Part shown: positions 34,001-46,500 of the stretch, one piece after another
Numbering within the stretch: position 1 is the stretch's first letter
How the letters are laid out: each line of letters begins with the position of its first letter
From: Onchidella celtica
Lineage: Eukaryota; Mollusca; Gastropoda; Systellommatophora; Onchidiidae
DNA: 64,000 bases
Reading direction: 5' to 3'
NCBI GenBank assembly: GCA_963931925.1
Contig: OZ007569.1
Coordinates: 69,936,920-70,000,919 of the forward strand
Made by a program: the position numbers and the translations under genes
The notes under the pieces: model-generated
Told to the model about the DNA's origin: nothing
The model's input: only the letters and a program-made list of their open reading frames with translations
Database searches by the model: none

Positions 34001-37000
34001 GGTGTTAAAAAAATGTAGAGGGACACCACTTTGCTAGAGAAGCGAAGAGCGTAAATACCTGGTTGCGGAAAGATGTTGGAGAAACTGTTTGAATAGAAAT
34101 GTAGTCCTTCTAATTGTCGCACTTTCAGCAATAATGGAGCAGTCCGAAACAAAGAAACGATGAGAGTTAAACAAAGTCTGTTTGATGTTCTGAAAGTATT
34201 AAAAGGCGCATAGATCATTATGTGGAAATGTTTCGATCTAGATGTGTTGTTTTATTAATGCTTGGTATGGCCAGTTCGTGGAATGGGAATATTAAATTCC
34301 GTATCGTTGATAAAGTGTGCATCTATCACATATATTTATGGTCCAAGTCTGGTTTCTCTTGAATCATACCATCCTCGGGGAATGAATTGTAGTATTGTGA
34401 AAGGGCATCTATCATTACAGCCCCAAACCTACTTACATCTGAATGATACCGGTCCATTGGGAGCATTTTGTGATACAATCATTTTGTAATCTCCCCATTC
34501 TCTTTTTCTCCTTCTTCACCGCCTCATTTCTCACTCTCTCTCCCCCTCCTTCCATTCTCCTTTCCCACTACCCCCTCTCCCCCCCCTTCCCCTAACTGCC
34601 GTGTGCCCGAGTTCTGGCTCCGTGTCTCGGCTGTAAAGTTGGCGGGGCCCTTAATTGATGAAAGCTTCAGCACCCGCCTACTTAATGACTGACCTGCTCG
34701 ACTGGCGTCTTTGGGAAGTTACAGCCCTCACCTTGGCAACCGGGGGCAACAAACAGAACAAAACAAGAGGGGAGTGGCAGGGGTTGTGGGGGGGGGGGGG
34801 GGCTCATTATAAAATCATTTCCTCTTTGTGCATCTTTTGTTCTTGTTCTTTCATTTTTTATTTCTTTAAATTCATTTAGTAATCAGTAACTGTTGATCTT
34901 TCGTAGGGTTAGTATTGTCCTTTGGTTCTTCCATACGTCCTTTCCAGCTTTCATTCTTTTTTTTTTTTTTTGCGTTGAGTAATCAGTCAGCGTTGTTTTT
35001 TGTCATCTCTCATCTCCGTCTCGATCAGTCCTAGTCTCTGTCTGAGCTTCTTACACAACCCTCCTACTTCTTCATTCTGTCTTTGCTTTGCCCGGTCTCC
35101 CCCCTCTCTTCTCAGTATAACCTCCACCCCACAGTCCTGCTTTACCTCTCGTCCATTCTGTCTTCCATTTCTTGAGCCGGTACCTGTCGTTTGTGAGCGC
35201 TCCTGATAGTCTCCCCCTGTCCAAAATTTCTGTTACATGTGAGTGTGCATGAGAAAACCCACAATAAGTCGCAAACATGACATTTTGAGTTCTGTACACA
35301 AAATAAAAGACAAGACATTTCTGATAAATTGAAGTCAGTGACGCCCCTAAAACAAGATTTTGAGAAAACGGCATTTAATCCTAAAAGTGGCAATAGCTAA
35401 TGGACTCGTTCTAAATCTCTCTTTCGCGCAAGGCTTAGTCACGTGATCAAGGAATAACATTGTAAGAAATGGCGGAGCTGGCATATGTTTCAATACAAAC
35501 TGAGCCGCTGTTTGTAAAAGATTTCGCCTTTACTAGAATATGTGTGTGTGCATGAGAAAACCCACAATAAGTCGGCAACATGACATTTTAAGTTCTGTAC
35601 ATATAATAAAAGACAAGACATTTCTGATAAATTGAAGTCAGTGACCCCCCTAAAACAAGATTTTGATAAAACGGCATTTAATCCTATAAGTGGCAATAGC
35701 TAATTGACCAAGTAATATTGGAGTGGTTGTTGTTAGGAGACCGTAGTCTAATTATAAAGCCATTATAGAGATCATAGTGAGTAGTGTTCACTGCTCATCT
35801 AGTTTACCCTGTAACATGCCACGGTCCCCTAAACAACAGCCAAGTTGGAAGTTTGTGTCGGACCCATAATTATTTTCACTCCAAAGCCGTTTTTCTCAAA
35901 ATCAGCACTGCCGACATATTGTGGGTTTTCTCATGCACACTCACATAGAATACACAACATTATTAAATTATGCGCATGGCATTGACAACAATTATACTGC
36001 GACCATCATCAAGGGTCAGAAACTTTTTAAAGAGAACTTTTGTGACAAACATTGGCTTCAGTCGAGCAGCAACCGATGCCTTCCTCATCAGGGCAAGGGC
36101 GAAAGCAGAGATGAGAAAGTCGGTCAGCTATCATGTAACATGCCGCATAAAACATGAGGGAGAGGTAAGAAAAGAAAGTGTTTCTTTAAGCTTTGACTGT
36201 GCAGATCAATAGATCTAATCTAGATCTAGATGCAGTACATGTAAACAACGGAAGTGCTTCCTGCATCACGTGACCGCTTTTAGATTTAGAACGAGTCCAT
36301 TGACCCATTAATATTGGAGTGATTGCTGTTAGGAGACCGTAGTCTAATAACTAAGCCGTTATAGAGATCATAGTGAGTAGTGTTCATTGCTCGTTTACAG
36401 TTTACCCTGTAACATGCCACGGTCCCCTAGCAACAGCCAAGACGGAAGTTTTTGGATCTTGTTAGGAGACCGTAGTCCAATAACTAAGCCGTTATAGCAA
36501 AATCTCGTACAGAGCATATTATGTTACAAGAGCTCCTCTTCGCAGATGATGCTGCAATCGTGGCCCACGATGAAACCACGCTCCAGGCTCTCATCAATAG
36601 CCTTGCCAAAGCCTGTGACAAATTCATGCTAAAGATCAGTGTCTCAAAAACTGTAGTTTTGACACAAGGCTTGAGAAACCCCAACCCAATCATGCTGAAT
36701 GGCTCTCCTCTGGAGCAAGTGGGAAAATTCTGCTACCTAGGCTCAACCATCAATGGTAGCACAGACATAACAACTGAAATAAATGCCAGAATAGGAAAGG
36801 CGGCCACAGCTTTTGGCAAACTCTCGAAAAGGGTGTGGAACAATAGCAAGCTGACCATCAAAACAAAAGTACTCGTGTACCAAACTTGCGTCCTAAGCAC
36901 CCTGCTGTATGGCTCAGAGACATGGACCACCTACTCCAAACATGAAAGATCCCTCAACTCCTTCCACCTGCGCTGCCTACGCAAAATTCTCAAGATCAAG

Positions 37001-40000
37001 TGGCAAGACAGGATCTCAAATATCGAAGTTCTGAGCCGAGCCAACATTCCATCAACTCAGGCTCTCCTCCTAGGCAAAAAAAGACTGCGGTGGCTTGGAC
37101 ATCTCCACCGTATGGAAAATGATCGCATCCCCAGACAAATTCTCTACGGGGAACTCGCTACTGGCAACCGACCCAGAGGTAGGCCACATCTGCGATTCAA
37201 AGACACTTGCAAGGTCACGATGAAAGCATTCAACATCGACCCCAATGAATGGGAGAACCTTGCAAATGATCGAAGCAGATGGAGACAAAAATTGCGCAGT
37301 GGCACGCTCGCAATAGACTTCAAGGCAAAAGAAACATACCTGACAAAACGACAGAGGCGGAATGAAAACACTCGCCAAAGTGAACCCAAAAGACTGACCT
37401 GCAATCACTGCCATCGCATTCTCGGGTCAAACATTGGTAGAATAAGCCACGAGAGAAGCTGTCAGTCAAAGTGAAAGTGAATATTCTAAACAACAGCCAA
37501 GTTGGAAAGTTCGTGTCGGACCCATATTTTCACTTCAAAGCCGTTTTTCTCATTATCAGCTCTGTCGACATAATAATTGTGGGTTTTCTCATGCACACTC
37601 ACATATTCTGTCTTTGGTTTTGCTTTGTTCCTAGCACAGTGTGACTGTCATCGTGTGGACGCGCTTTCTCCAAACTCAAACTCATGTCTTGACATTGGTT
37701 GCCGGTGTGACGAAGTATTTGGTCCCCCATAGTAGACTTCCCCTGGAACAAGTACTTCGTGGTTCACGCTTTATGGCAGCCGTGAAGTATTTGTTCCCCC
37801 ATTGTAAATGGTTCCCCCGGAACAAATGCTATGAAGTAGTTGGTCCCCCGGAACAAGTACTATGTTTTAGATGGCCCACTGGAACAAATTAATACTTCGT
37901 AGTAAAAGGTCCCCCCGTTAATTTACCAAAAAATGAAGATTTTCGACACTTTGTAACAATTACTATAGAAAAGGAATCCTGGCCCAGCGAATACTCCTTT
38001 AAAATCTGTAAATTAACCATTACCAGTGCATATAATTGGGGTCGATATTTTTATGTTTGTTAATAGGACTACCAGTCTCGACAGTGTTGGTGCTGGTATT
38101 AATTTCGTCCTTTCTGAAGAGAAAAAAAAATGTAAAAAAACAACAACAGAACTTAACCACCGAACATCTGCCCTTCTCTCTCTCTCTCTCTCTCACTCAC
38201 TCACCCACTCTCTCTCTTTCTCTGTCTCTCCCTCTCTCTCTCACTCACTCACTCTCTCTCTGTCTCTCCCCCTCTCTCTCTTACATGTATTTACTGTTTT
38301 TTAGTCAATTATTCACAATAATAAGAAATAACGATGGCTAATGACCTTGGTCTCACGAAATTCATACAAAAACAAAATGTCATACGTTTCAATCGCTCAG
38401 CTGGCACGTGTCAAAAGTAGGCATCTGGACTAATCCCATCGTCTAGGGGTGTTGTGTTAGCAACGATTACAAGAAGATAAAGAAAACAGGGATTTATAAA
38501 TAAAAGTTGAAAATTGCACTCCATCAAACGTGTTAAAACTGAAATGGATTCGTCCTGTTTATGGGTATAAAAACAGATTTTGTGAGTGATCTCACTGATC
38601 TGATCAATGACTGGCCACAGTCAGAACGAATCAGTTTTGATTTACACTGCCAAGTGTTTCCTTGATTCCAGCATCCAACGGGGGCATGGCTGAGAATGAG
38701 CCCACCCTCATTTGTACAGTGTTGTATTTCCACTGGAAGCCACATCTGCTGCTCGAATACCAAATGGAAAGGACTGTCTTTCAAAAATATCTGTCAATTT
38801 GATATGATCTGTACGATGTTAGACCCATGGCAGTGGGATATCACAATAATTTTGATTCATCATTCTGGCTGCTGATAACAGAGAAATACAAATAAAAGTA
38901 ACTGAAACATCGAGAATACTGGAAACTGTTAAAAGCACAACAAAAGCAAAAAGAGCTCTTCGTCTGCAGGCATCATATGTCAGTATACGCGGTTGAAAAC
39001 AAAGTCATGTATGGAAACAGTGAGCAAACTGTAGGAAAGACACACGGAAGCGGACAAGACAAACTCAAAAATGGTTTGGGCCAAGAAGAGTTAAAAATGC
39101 TCTCGGCAAAGAAACACCCAAGGTTAATGGTCAATCTTCAATATTTCAAGTCTAAAGTACATCGTCCAGATGTTGCACCTGCCCCTGGAGAAGGGAAAGA
39201 CTGCTGACACTGGTGCTGATGTGATGATCACGACAGTCTCAACAAACTCAACTACCCAAGCATGCAATTTTTGCCCCCCCCCCCCACACACACACACACA
39301 TTTCAAATGACAGAAAGAACACGCTTTTCTCTTCACGTCATTTTGTCATTTTCTGTTCCGGATGGCCATGCGACCAATGACATTCTCCACCTTTTCTGGT
39401 CAAGTTAGGACCAAACCTATGACACCCGACAGGAACTGACCATGCCGAGCGATCTCATTCTGTTTGTCTTTTTATCTTCACATACAAACACATATATGCA
39501 TACACACCCATACACACATATAATATAAGAATTATAGGTAAATATAACAATAAAAGCAACAAATAAAATACGCGAAATAAAAAACAACAACAAAAAACAA
39601 ACGATGAAACAAAAAATATTTGTATAAATTTGACACAAGCCCCACAACAGAAATAATTTTTAATAGCTATTTTAAAATGTAGATTGGAACAGCAAACAAA
39701 GAAGAAGTGAGGCTGAAAGCAAACAGGAGAGAGTGGGAAATACTGAAAGGAAAAGAGAAAAGGAAGAAAACAGACAACCACCATGTCAGTAGTATTGTTG
39801 CATGGGCCTTCCTTTGTCGTTCTTATCTCTCTCTTTGTCTGGTTTAAAGCTCTGAAATTATGGGTAATTAAGTTGCAGTTGAAAAGACATTTCCTTATTT
39901 ATTGGCTTCACAAATTTACACATTCCGTTTGCAGGACATGTATTTGGTCGGGGGAAACATTCACTTCAATGTACTTGTGTATTTATTCTAGGGGGAACGT

Positions 40001-40481
40001 TTGCTATGAAGCAAAAGTTCCGAGGGAACGTAATTCCACCCTGTTACCTTTGTCTTTCTCCACTCCTTTCCATTTCTGCAGCAGAAAATTGTCCGTCCTC
40101 TCCTTCCTTGGCCACTCTCCCATATAACCCCTCTATTATTTCCTCTTGTGCTCACCATTTCTCACTTCTCCTATCTGCTCTCGTTTTCTCTGTCTCCCAG
40201 TCTTTTCACATTATTAAATTTAGTCACTTCTCATTATGTTTGTAAAAGAACACTTCGTCTGCCCCCTTCTCCCCTCCCTTGTTCATGCCACACTCCATTC
40301 TCTCTCCTTTCACCAACTGGCGATCATCCTCTCACCTCCTTGTAAATATGAGCTTCCTCCCTCCCCCCCCCCCCCCAAAGTGTCAAAGACCAAACTTTTA
40401 ACCACTGTTGGTCTTACCGCTCAGTAAAACGTCGAGAAGGGGCCAATTAGAACGGCTCTCTCTTTCTCTGTTTGTCTGTCC

Positions 40482-40574
<93 letters not shown>

Positions 40575-43500
40575 CTCCCTCTCTCCCTCTCCCCCCGTCC
40601 AGCTTATCTTTTACCATAGGACTCGGAGATTGAAAGTTGGGGATGGGCTGGGGGGGGGGGGGATGTGAGACATTATCCGCAGGATGATGGAAAGATCGAG
40701 AGCAAATAATCAGCGTGAAAATTGAGTCGAACGGAAACAGGAAAACCACTTTGCTTGCTTGCTTGTATTTATCATTATGACGTGTGTGTCTGTCTGTGTG
40801 CATGTGAAGGGTCTGAGCCGAAATGAGGCGGTGATGGCGGTGGAGCGTGGGGGGACGGGACAGGACTCTATGAATAAGTGGGTAAACCCGCCCTCTGTGG
40901 TGTGGAGTGTACGAGGCAGTGGAAAGAGTCTGTCTTAATTATAGGAGTGGATATGTGTGTGTGTGGGTGGGTGGGGGGTGCTGGATGCCGATGAGATCAA
41001 GCACGAAAATGTTGAATAATAATGTAACTGCATGATATGCATTGCATATTGCACCATTGACAAAGAATGGAGGAGAGTGGGTAAATCTCTACCAAAGACT
41101 ACTACATGAATGATCTCTACTAATATGGATAGTAGTGAAATAAGAGCACTGTTGGAGGCCTCACTACCATCGGTTGCTTGTGAGTAGTTGTGTAAGATAA
41201 CCGTTGTCGAGCTGATGCACCGTAAAAAGCCTAAACTCAGGCTCGAGTGAGTGAAAAGTAAAGGAGATCAGTGATAGGGGAAGAAAGAGCTGCCTTTGTG
41301 TTATTTTGTTATGAATTATAGATGGCGTGAGGAAACATGCCCGCCTACCGTCCATGGTGTGCCTTGTTTTATTACATGTATGTGTCTTATAAAATTTGTG
41401 ATAGAAAGAAAAAAGTGAGACAGGAACTACTGGAAACAGATGTTGTCATTTTACCACAGATAGATGGAGTGGGATTTTGGACACCCCCCCCCCCCCCAAT
41501 CCCCACCCCTACCCACCCTTTATCGGAGGAAAACTGAATATGGTGGGTGATTCACCATTGTAGAATTTGACTTTTGGTCAGGTGCCAGTATTATTTACCG
41601 AAGTTTTAATTATGTTTACGTTCGAATCCTATCATACTGAATGTCATTTCATTATTTCTCTTCTGTCGCTACCTCTCTCAAACATCTTATTACGGCTCTC
41701 AGAACTGTAGCGGTGTTTTGATAATTGTAACAGCTCTGAATAGTTGCCCAAACCCGCTGTCCACGGGCAAATTCAGTGCTCTCGTGATTTTCCTACGATG
41801 AGGGAGCTTTGACATGCCTTGCCATGTGTGACAGTGGTAGACAGTTTGAAGTTTCATTTTTTATTTGTTTATCGTTTTGTTCGCTCCTACCTCCTTATTT
41901 TTAACCTTGTATTCACATATCAGCGTACTCATAACCATCAATGTAGACATAAACCGAGGAATCTGGGGCGAGGAACTGCAAACATCTAACGTTACCTTGG
42001 ATATCGAACAATCAATATCTCAATCTGAAAGGGACCCGAAAATATAATATATATGTAATATTCTTACCATAGCTGGATCTTAGTCGACCATCAAATTTTC
42101 GTATATTGATGCCTTCAAGAAGGATTTGATTTCTTTCAAGCTCCGTAATTTTTTTATCGTGAAAAATCACGCAGTTGCTAATTCCCGTCTCCTAGTTACT
42201 GGGGATATGTGGTAGTTTCTGGAAAAATCTCATCACTCCATGTCGGATCATTCTACTCGTATGTAATGTCGGATAATACAAAACTGTATTAGATCCCCTG
42301 TTATTTCAGATCCTCCACGCTATGTCAAAGTCCCAGCGACATATTTGTTCAGATCCACAACCCTGTGTCAAATCTCCATCAGTTTGTCTGTGATTATGTT
42401 TTGTCCTTTGCTGGTATTCCCAGAGTTAGTCTCTTCCCGTCGAGGCTGAAAGTGATCACAAGGCCATTTTAAACACGACCTTTATTGTCTGTGGCTGAGA
42501 ACTGCAAAAGCGAAATATCCGGTGTTGTTGCGCAATACTTCTTTATTTCCCTTTTCCTGAATGTTTCCCGTTGTCCAGTGCAAGGTGACGTGTGAAAGCA
42601 GTTACCGAATCTTTCCAGGAGATTTGATCGAGTTTGCCAGCTTCGCACGTCAGCTTATGTCAGTTTCCACTTATGTAGATTCACGCTTTTGTCAAGTGAA
42701 AATGGTCCTTGGCAAATAAAAATCATGCTAACCCTCCCCCCTTTCACCCTGACGGTCTGAAAATAGAAAACGAGTTCCCCAAAAATAGTAATGTATTTTT
42801 TCCTGTGCTATTTAACTGTCGCATTTTTATTGCATTACGTGCGTGCGTGCCACAAAGGGATGTGGTAATTTTGTGTCATTTTTGAATATGTAATAATAAT
42901 AGAACAAACACTCTACAAGCTTTGTTGATTTTGGGATCTGTGAGAAGAGCGTTATTGATTCCCGGAAAAGAAATTGCCATTGGTCACGTGGTCACTCTGT
43001 GAACAAAATATCCGAATGTTCAGTGTAGGGAGCAATGAATACAGTGGCGCCTCTGATCGTGCCTCAGGCCAGCGACTGAAACCAATTTCATCGTCAAATT
43101 TACCGAGCTCGAAAAATGAAACCTGTCTGGAACTGGTGGAAATAACAACAACAACAACAATAACAACAAAATGGGTGTAAGAGTACAATAATTTTGGGTC
43201 TCCGTAAGAGTAAAGTATGAATTCTAGGCTTCCTTGCTAGACCTGAGCCTTAGGGTAACCTTAAGTCGTTTGGAGTTCCTGGCCCCAGATTTCTCTTTTT
43301 AGGTCCACATACATGTCGGAAAATAAGCATATATATTATTATATAAATATAGGATCAGTTCACGTGAATAGATGTTACACGGATTGAAAGTGCGCTGTTT
43401 TCAAATGATGCTTTACACGCACAGATAGAAAGTTTGCTGGCGTGAATTAAATAGACGTTAAACAGATAGAAAGTTTGTTGGAAAGACAAGATGGAAAATA

Positions 43501-46500
43501 TCACATTTTTCGCTCTCATTTTCCATGTCTAATGACGCGGCTTTCCCTCCTTGCTCATCGGCAAATGACTTAAAAATGGAGGCTACGCGCAGTCGTGCAC
43601 GATTTGAGACGCAAAATGTCCCGAGACGGGCTTAACAGAGCGAGTGAGGTGGGAAAATGAAATGAGCAAAAGGATTTTGTGCAGCAAGGGTTATTTGTCA
43701 TCTTCCGGGGACAGGCAGGCGATGGATGCAATGTAAATGGATGGACACATGGAAAGCGGTGTGGGAGTTTAGATGGATAGACGCTGTGGGCAGGGAGTGA
43801 ATAGATGGTCGGCTGAACGGAAGGTCGACGGATGGATGAATAGATAGGCTGACGGTAGATCCAAGGGTGAGTGGATGGATAGACAGAAAATAGAATGAAA
43901 AAGTGGGAGAAAACAAACAAATATTTGACTGGTATTTTATTCTGCCTTCCCAAAGTTGCACCACACTGCACAATTAACTGCGTATTTGTGATCACGGAAA
44001 CAGTATTGAATTTAATTTCACATTATATCTTTATTTTCTTAATATTAATGACATAAAAAAAATAATAATAATGATATTGATATTGATTATAATATTGATT
44101 ATTTCTTTCTCATCAGCTTCCGCCGACTTCGTTATTTTCTCTTCACATCACAATCGTTTGACGTATGTTTTGTAACAGAAATTGTAGAGTATGTTGCATA
44201 ATAACCAGCTAAGTTCCATTTTCTTTTCCGAAATGGATGCAGAGGAAAAAAAAATTGAATGTGTCTTTTTACTTAATTTCATGGCCCAGCCTTGTCAAAT
44301 TGACAAACTTCTCAATTTGCGTTTGAAAAAGCCCTTTTAGAATCTCGAGAATGTCGGGTTCAGTTTCCAGTCCCCGCCTTCTCCTGTTTCCCAGCTTCTG
44401 GAACTTTTTTTCTTTTCCTATCAGACCTGCTCTTTCTTTTTTCTTCTTCTTCTTCTTCTTCTGTTTTCTTTCATCGGTTATTTTATGTTTGGGGGGGGGG
44501 GGGAGGCATTATATTTGTTCTTCAGCATCATTGCATTTTGCCAGTTTGTCTCGCAACAACGGTCATGAATATTGTTCCCATTGAGCTGCTCTGGCTTCCG
44601 CTACAACTGTTTGGCTGCCCTGCTCAGTGATCGCCGCTATTTAGGCGGAAACACTGGCCGACCGAGAGCTGGTATAGTTACCACTCCAGAAAAACTGCGC
44701 CCATAGTGCTGTTGCGAACGGGCAAGCTGATTTGGTGATTTGCAATTCACCACGTGATGATTAGAATCCCGGGTAGTCATTCAAGCCTGCAAGCTCAAGC
44801 TAGTTGGCTGGGCTAGTGTCCAGGTCTACAAATAATAAACAAATTAAAAGAAAAAATGCATCTAAATCTTGAAATAAAAGCCTACAGACCGAGCCCACTG
44901 CGGCCAAGATCAATGTAGGCCAATGTAGGCCTTCGCAGAGCTGTGCAGGTAGGCCTGCCTACGGACGGAATCAAGCCTGCTAACTTATTCAGCTCTCGCT
45001 CTCGTCAAGCTATCGAGTCGTCAAGATATCAAGCTCGCTACGGGTTGTCAAGACATCAAGCTCGCTACGAGTCGTCAAGCTATCAAGCTAGTCACTGCCA
45101 TGGTGTTAGTTAGCACTGCCAAAACAAAGTCGGTGTTGACCTAGTTTTTTGGCAAGGCCTGTCAGAGAGATGCATGTGGGAGTATTGCAGCTTAATAATA
45201 TATTAAATAAATTTATCGTCTTACCTTGAAGAGAAAAGCTGCCAGTTAAATTTGTCAGCTTGAAGCCAAATTAAATGGCCAACCTGGCACTAGCTTGAAA
45301 GACTAGCTTGATAGCTTGAGTTGGTGGCTTGAGTCTTGGTTTCTGATTGGTCGAGTAGAGGTCACGACCTGTCTTGCGAGAGCAAGCCATCAATCTAGTT
45401 TTTTCGCTCTTTGTCTTATGTGACGCCATTAGCTTGCAAGATGCGATTCAGTTCGCAAATCACCGAGCTTGGTAGCTTGATAGCTTGCAAGCTACTAAAA
45501 AATCGGGTCCGCAACAGCACTAACATTAAGATGCTGGAGAATGAAGCATTGAAGTAGACGGTAAGCATTCTGCAGCTGTGCTGCTAGTGCCTGCGGATGC
45601 TATGTACGAGACTATGTACACTGTCGCGGTATGTAGACTTGTTAAATGCAGCAAGCATGGGTTAGACCTGACAAGGATTGTCCACTATGGATTGCTGTGG
45701 TTGGTGAGGTGGTTTAGCCCCCCCCCCCCCCCCCCGCCCCCACCCCCATACAATCTCTCCCCCCTCACTTTTTCCACATTCACACACACATACACACACT
45801 CTTTTTCTATGTCTGTCTGTCTGTCTGTCTCTAGCTCTCTCTTTCAGCTATGTTATTGTGTCGTGGTCATTATATGTAGAGAGACATATCACTCTAGATC
45901 TATCAATTTACAGCAGCTCATTGACAGCTTCTAATGATCCACTCGGGCCGATAACCAAACCAGCAGTGCTGTTTCTTTTTGGCTGACAAATTTTCTTTGG
46001 GGATCCAGAAATGATTAATTCTAGTTTTAGCAACATTTAAGTTCATGTTTCAGGGAGATATTCCTAGGTCTATCACAGCTCGACTATAAAGGCAGTAAAT
46101 GATATAGATGATAGTGATATGTAATTTTTCTGTCTCTTATTCCCCCCCCCCCCCTACCCTCAGCAAAAGAAAAAAAATCTGCTTGAGAGTAATTAAAAGG
46201 ACAGTTCTAATTCTCATGCTGTGGGGCGTAATTACTGGAACCGAATCAATACACAGGGCGATGGGTTGTATCCTTGTCAGGTTCCTGAAATATCTCGCTT
46301 ATGTGAGCAATTTCTGCCACGATTACTCTTTCAAGTTTCGTATGTAGTTCCGTATGATTTGAACTCGTACATCAGAGGAAGTTTGTAAGTCAGAATACAC
46401 AGCTCCATAGTAGTGCTGATCATAATTACGTTTATCTAGACAACATAAGAAAATGTTTATGTCAGATACGTTAAATCTCTAATGTCATACCAGGCAGTGT

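Larger units (their letters stand above)
35233..37612. mobile_element. MITE family A, copy 1, split by later insertions
   Basis: Left terminus GTGAGTGTGCATGAGAAAAC (35237-35256) is the inverse of 37588-37607. Between the ends the core is interrupted by a TIR element (about 35401-36302) and by a truncated retrotransposon (about 36497-37483). Removing the first gives the same join, GCTAA|TTGACC, as in the intact copy 2. The core also has a partial tandem duplication (TTAGGAGACCGTAGTC at 36331 and 36459). Confidence 0.8.

Noticed and set aside
40408-40803. Ser-Leu and Arg-Glu repeat frames over the CT tract
   Set aside because: Dinucleotide repeat in all frames.
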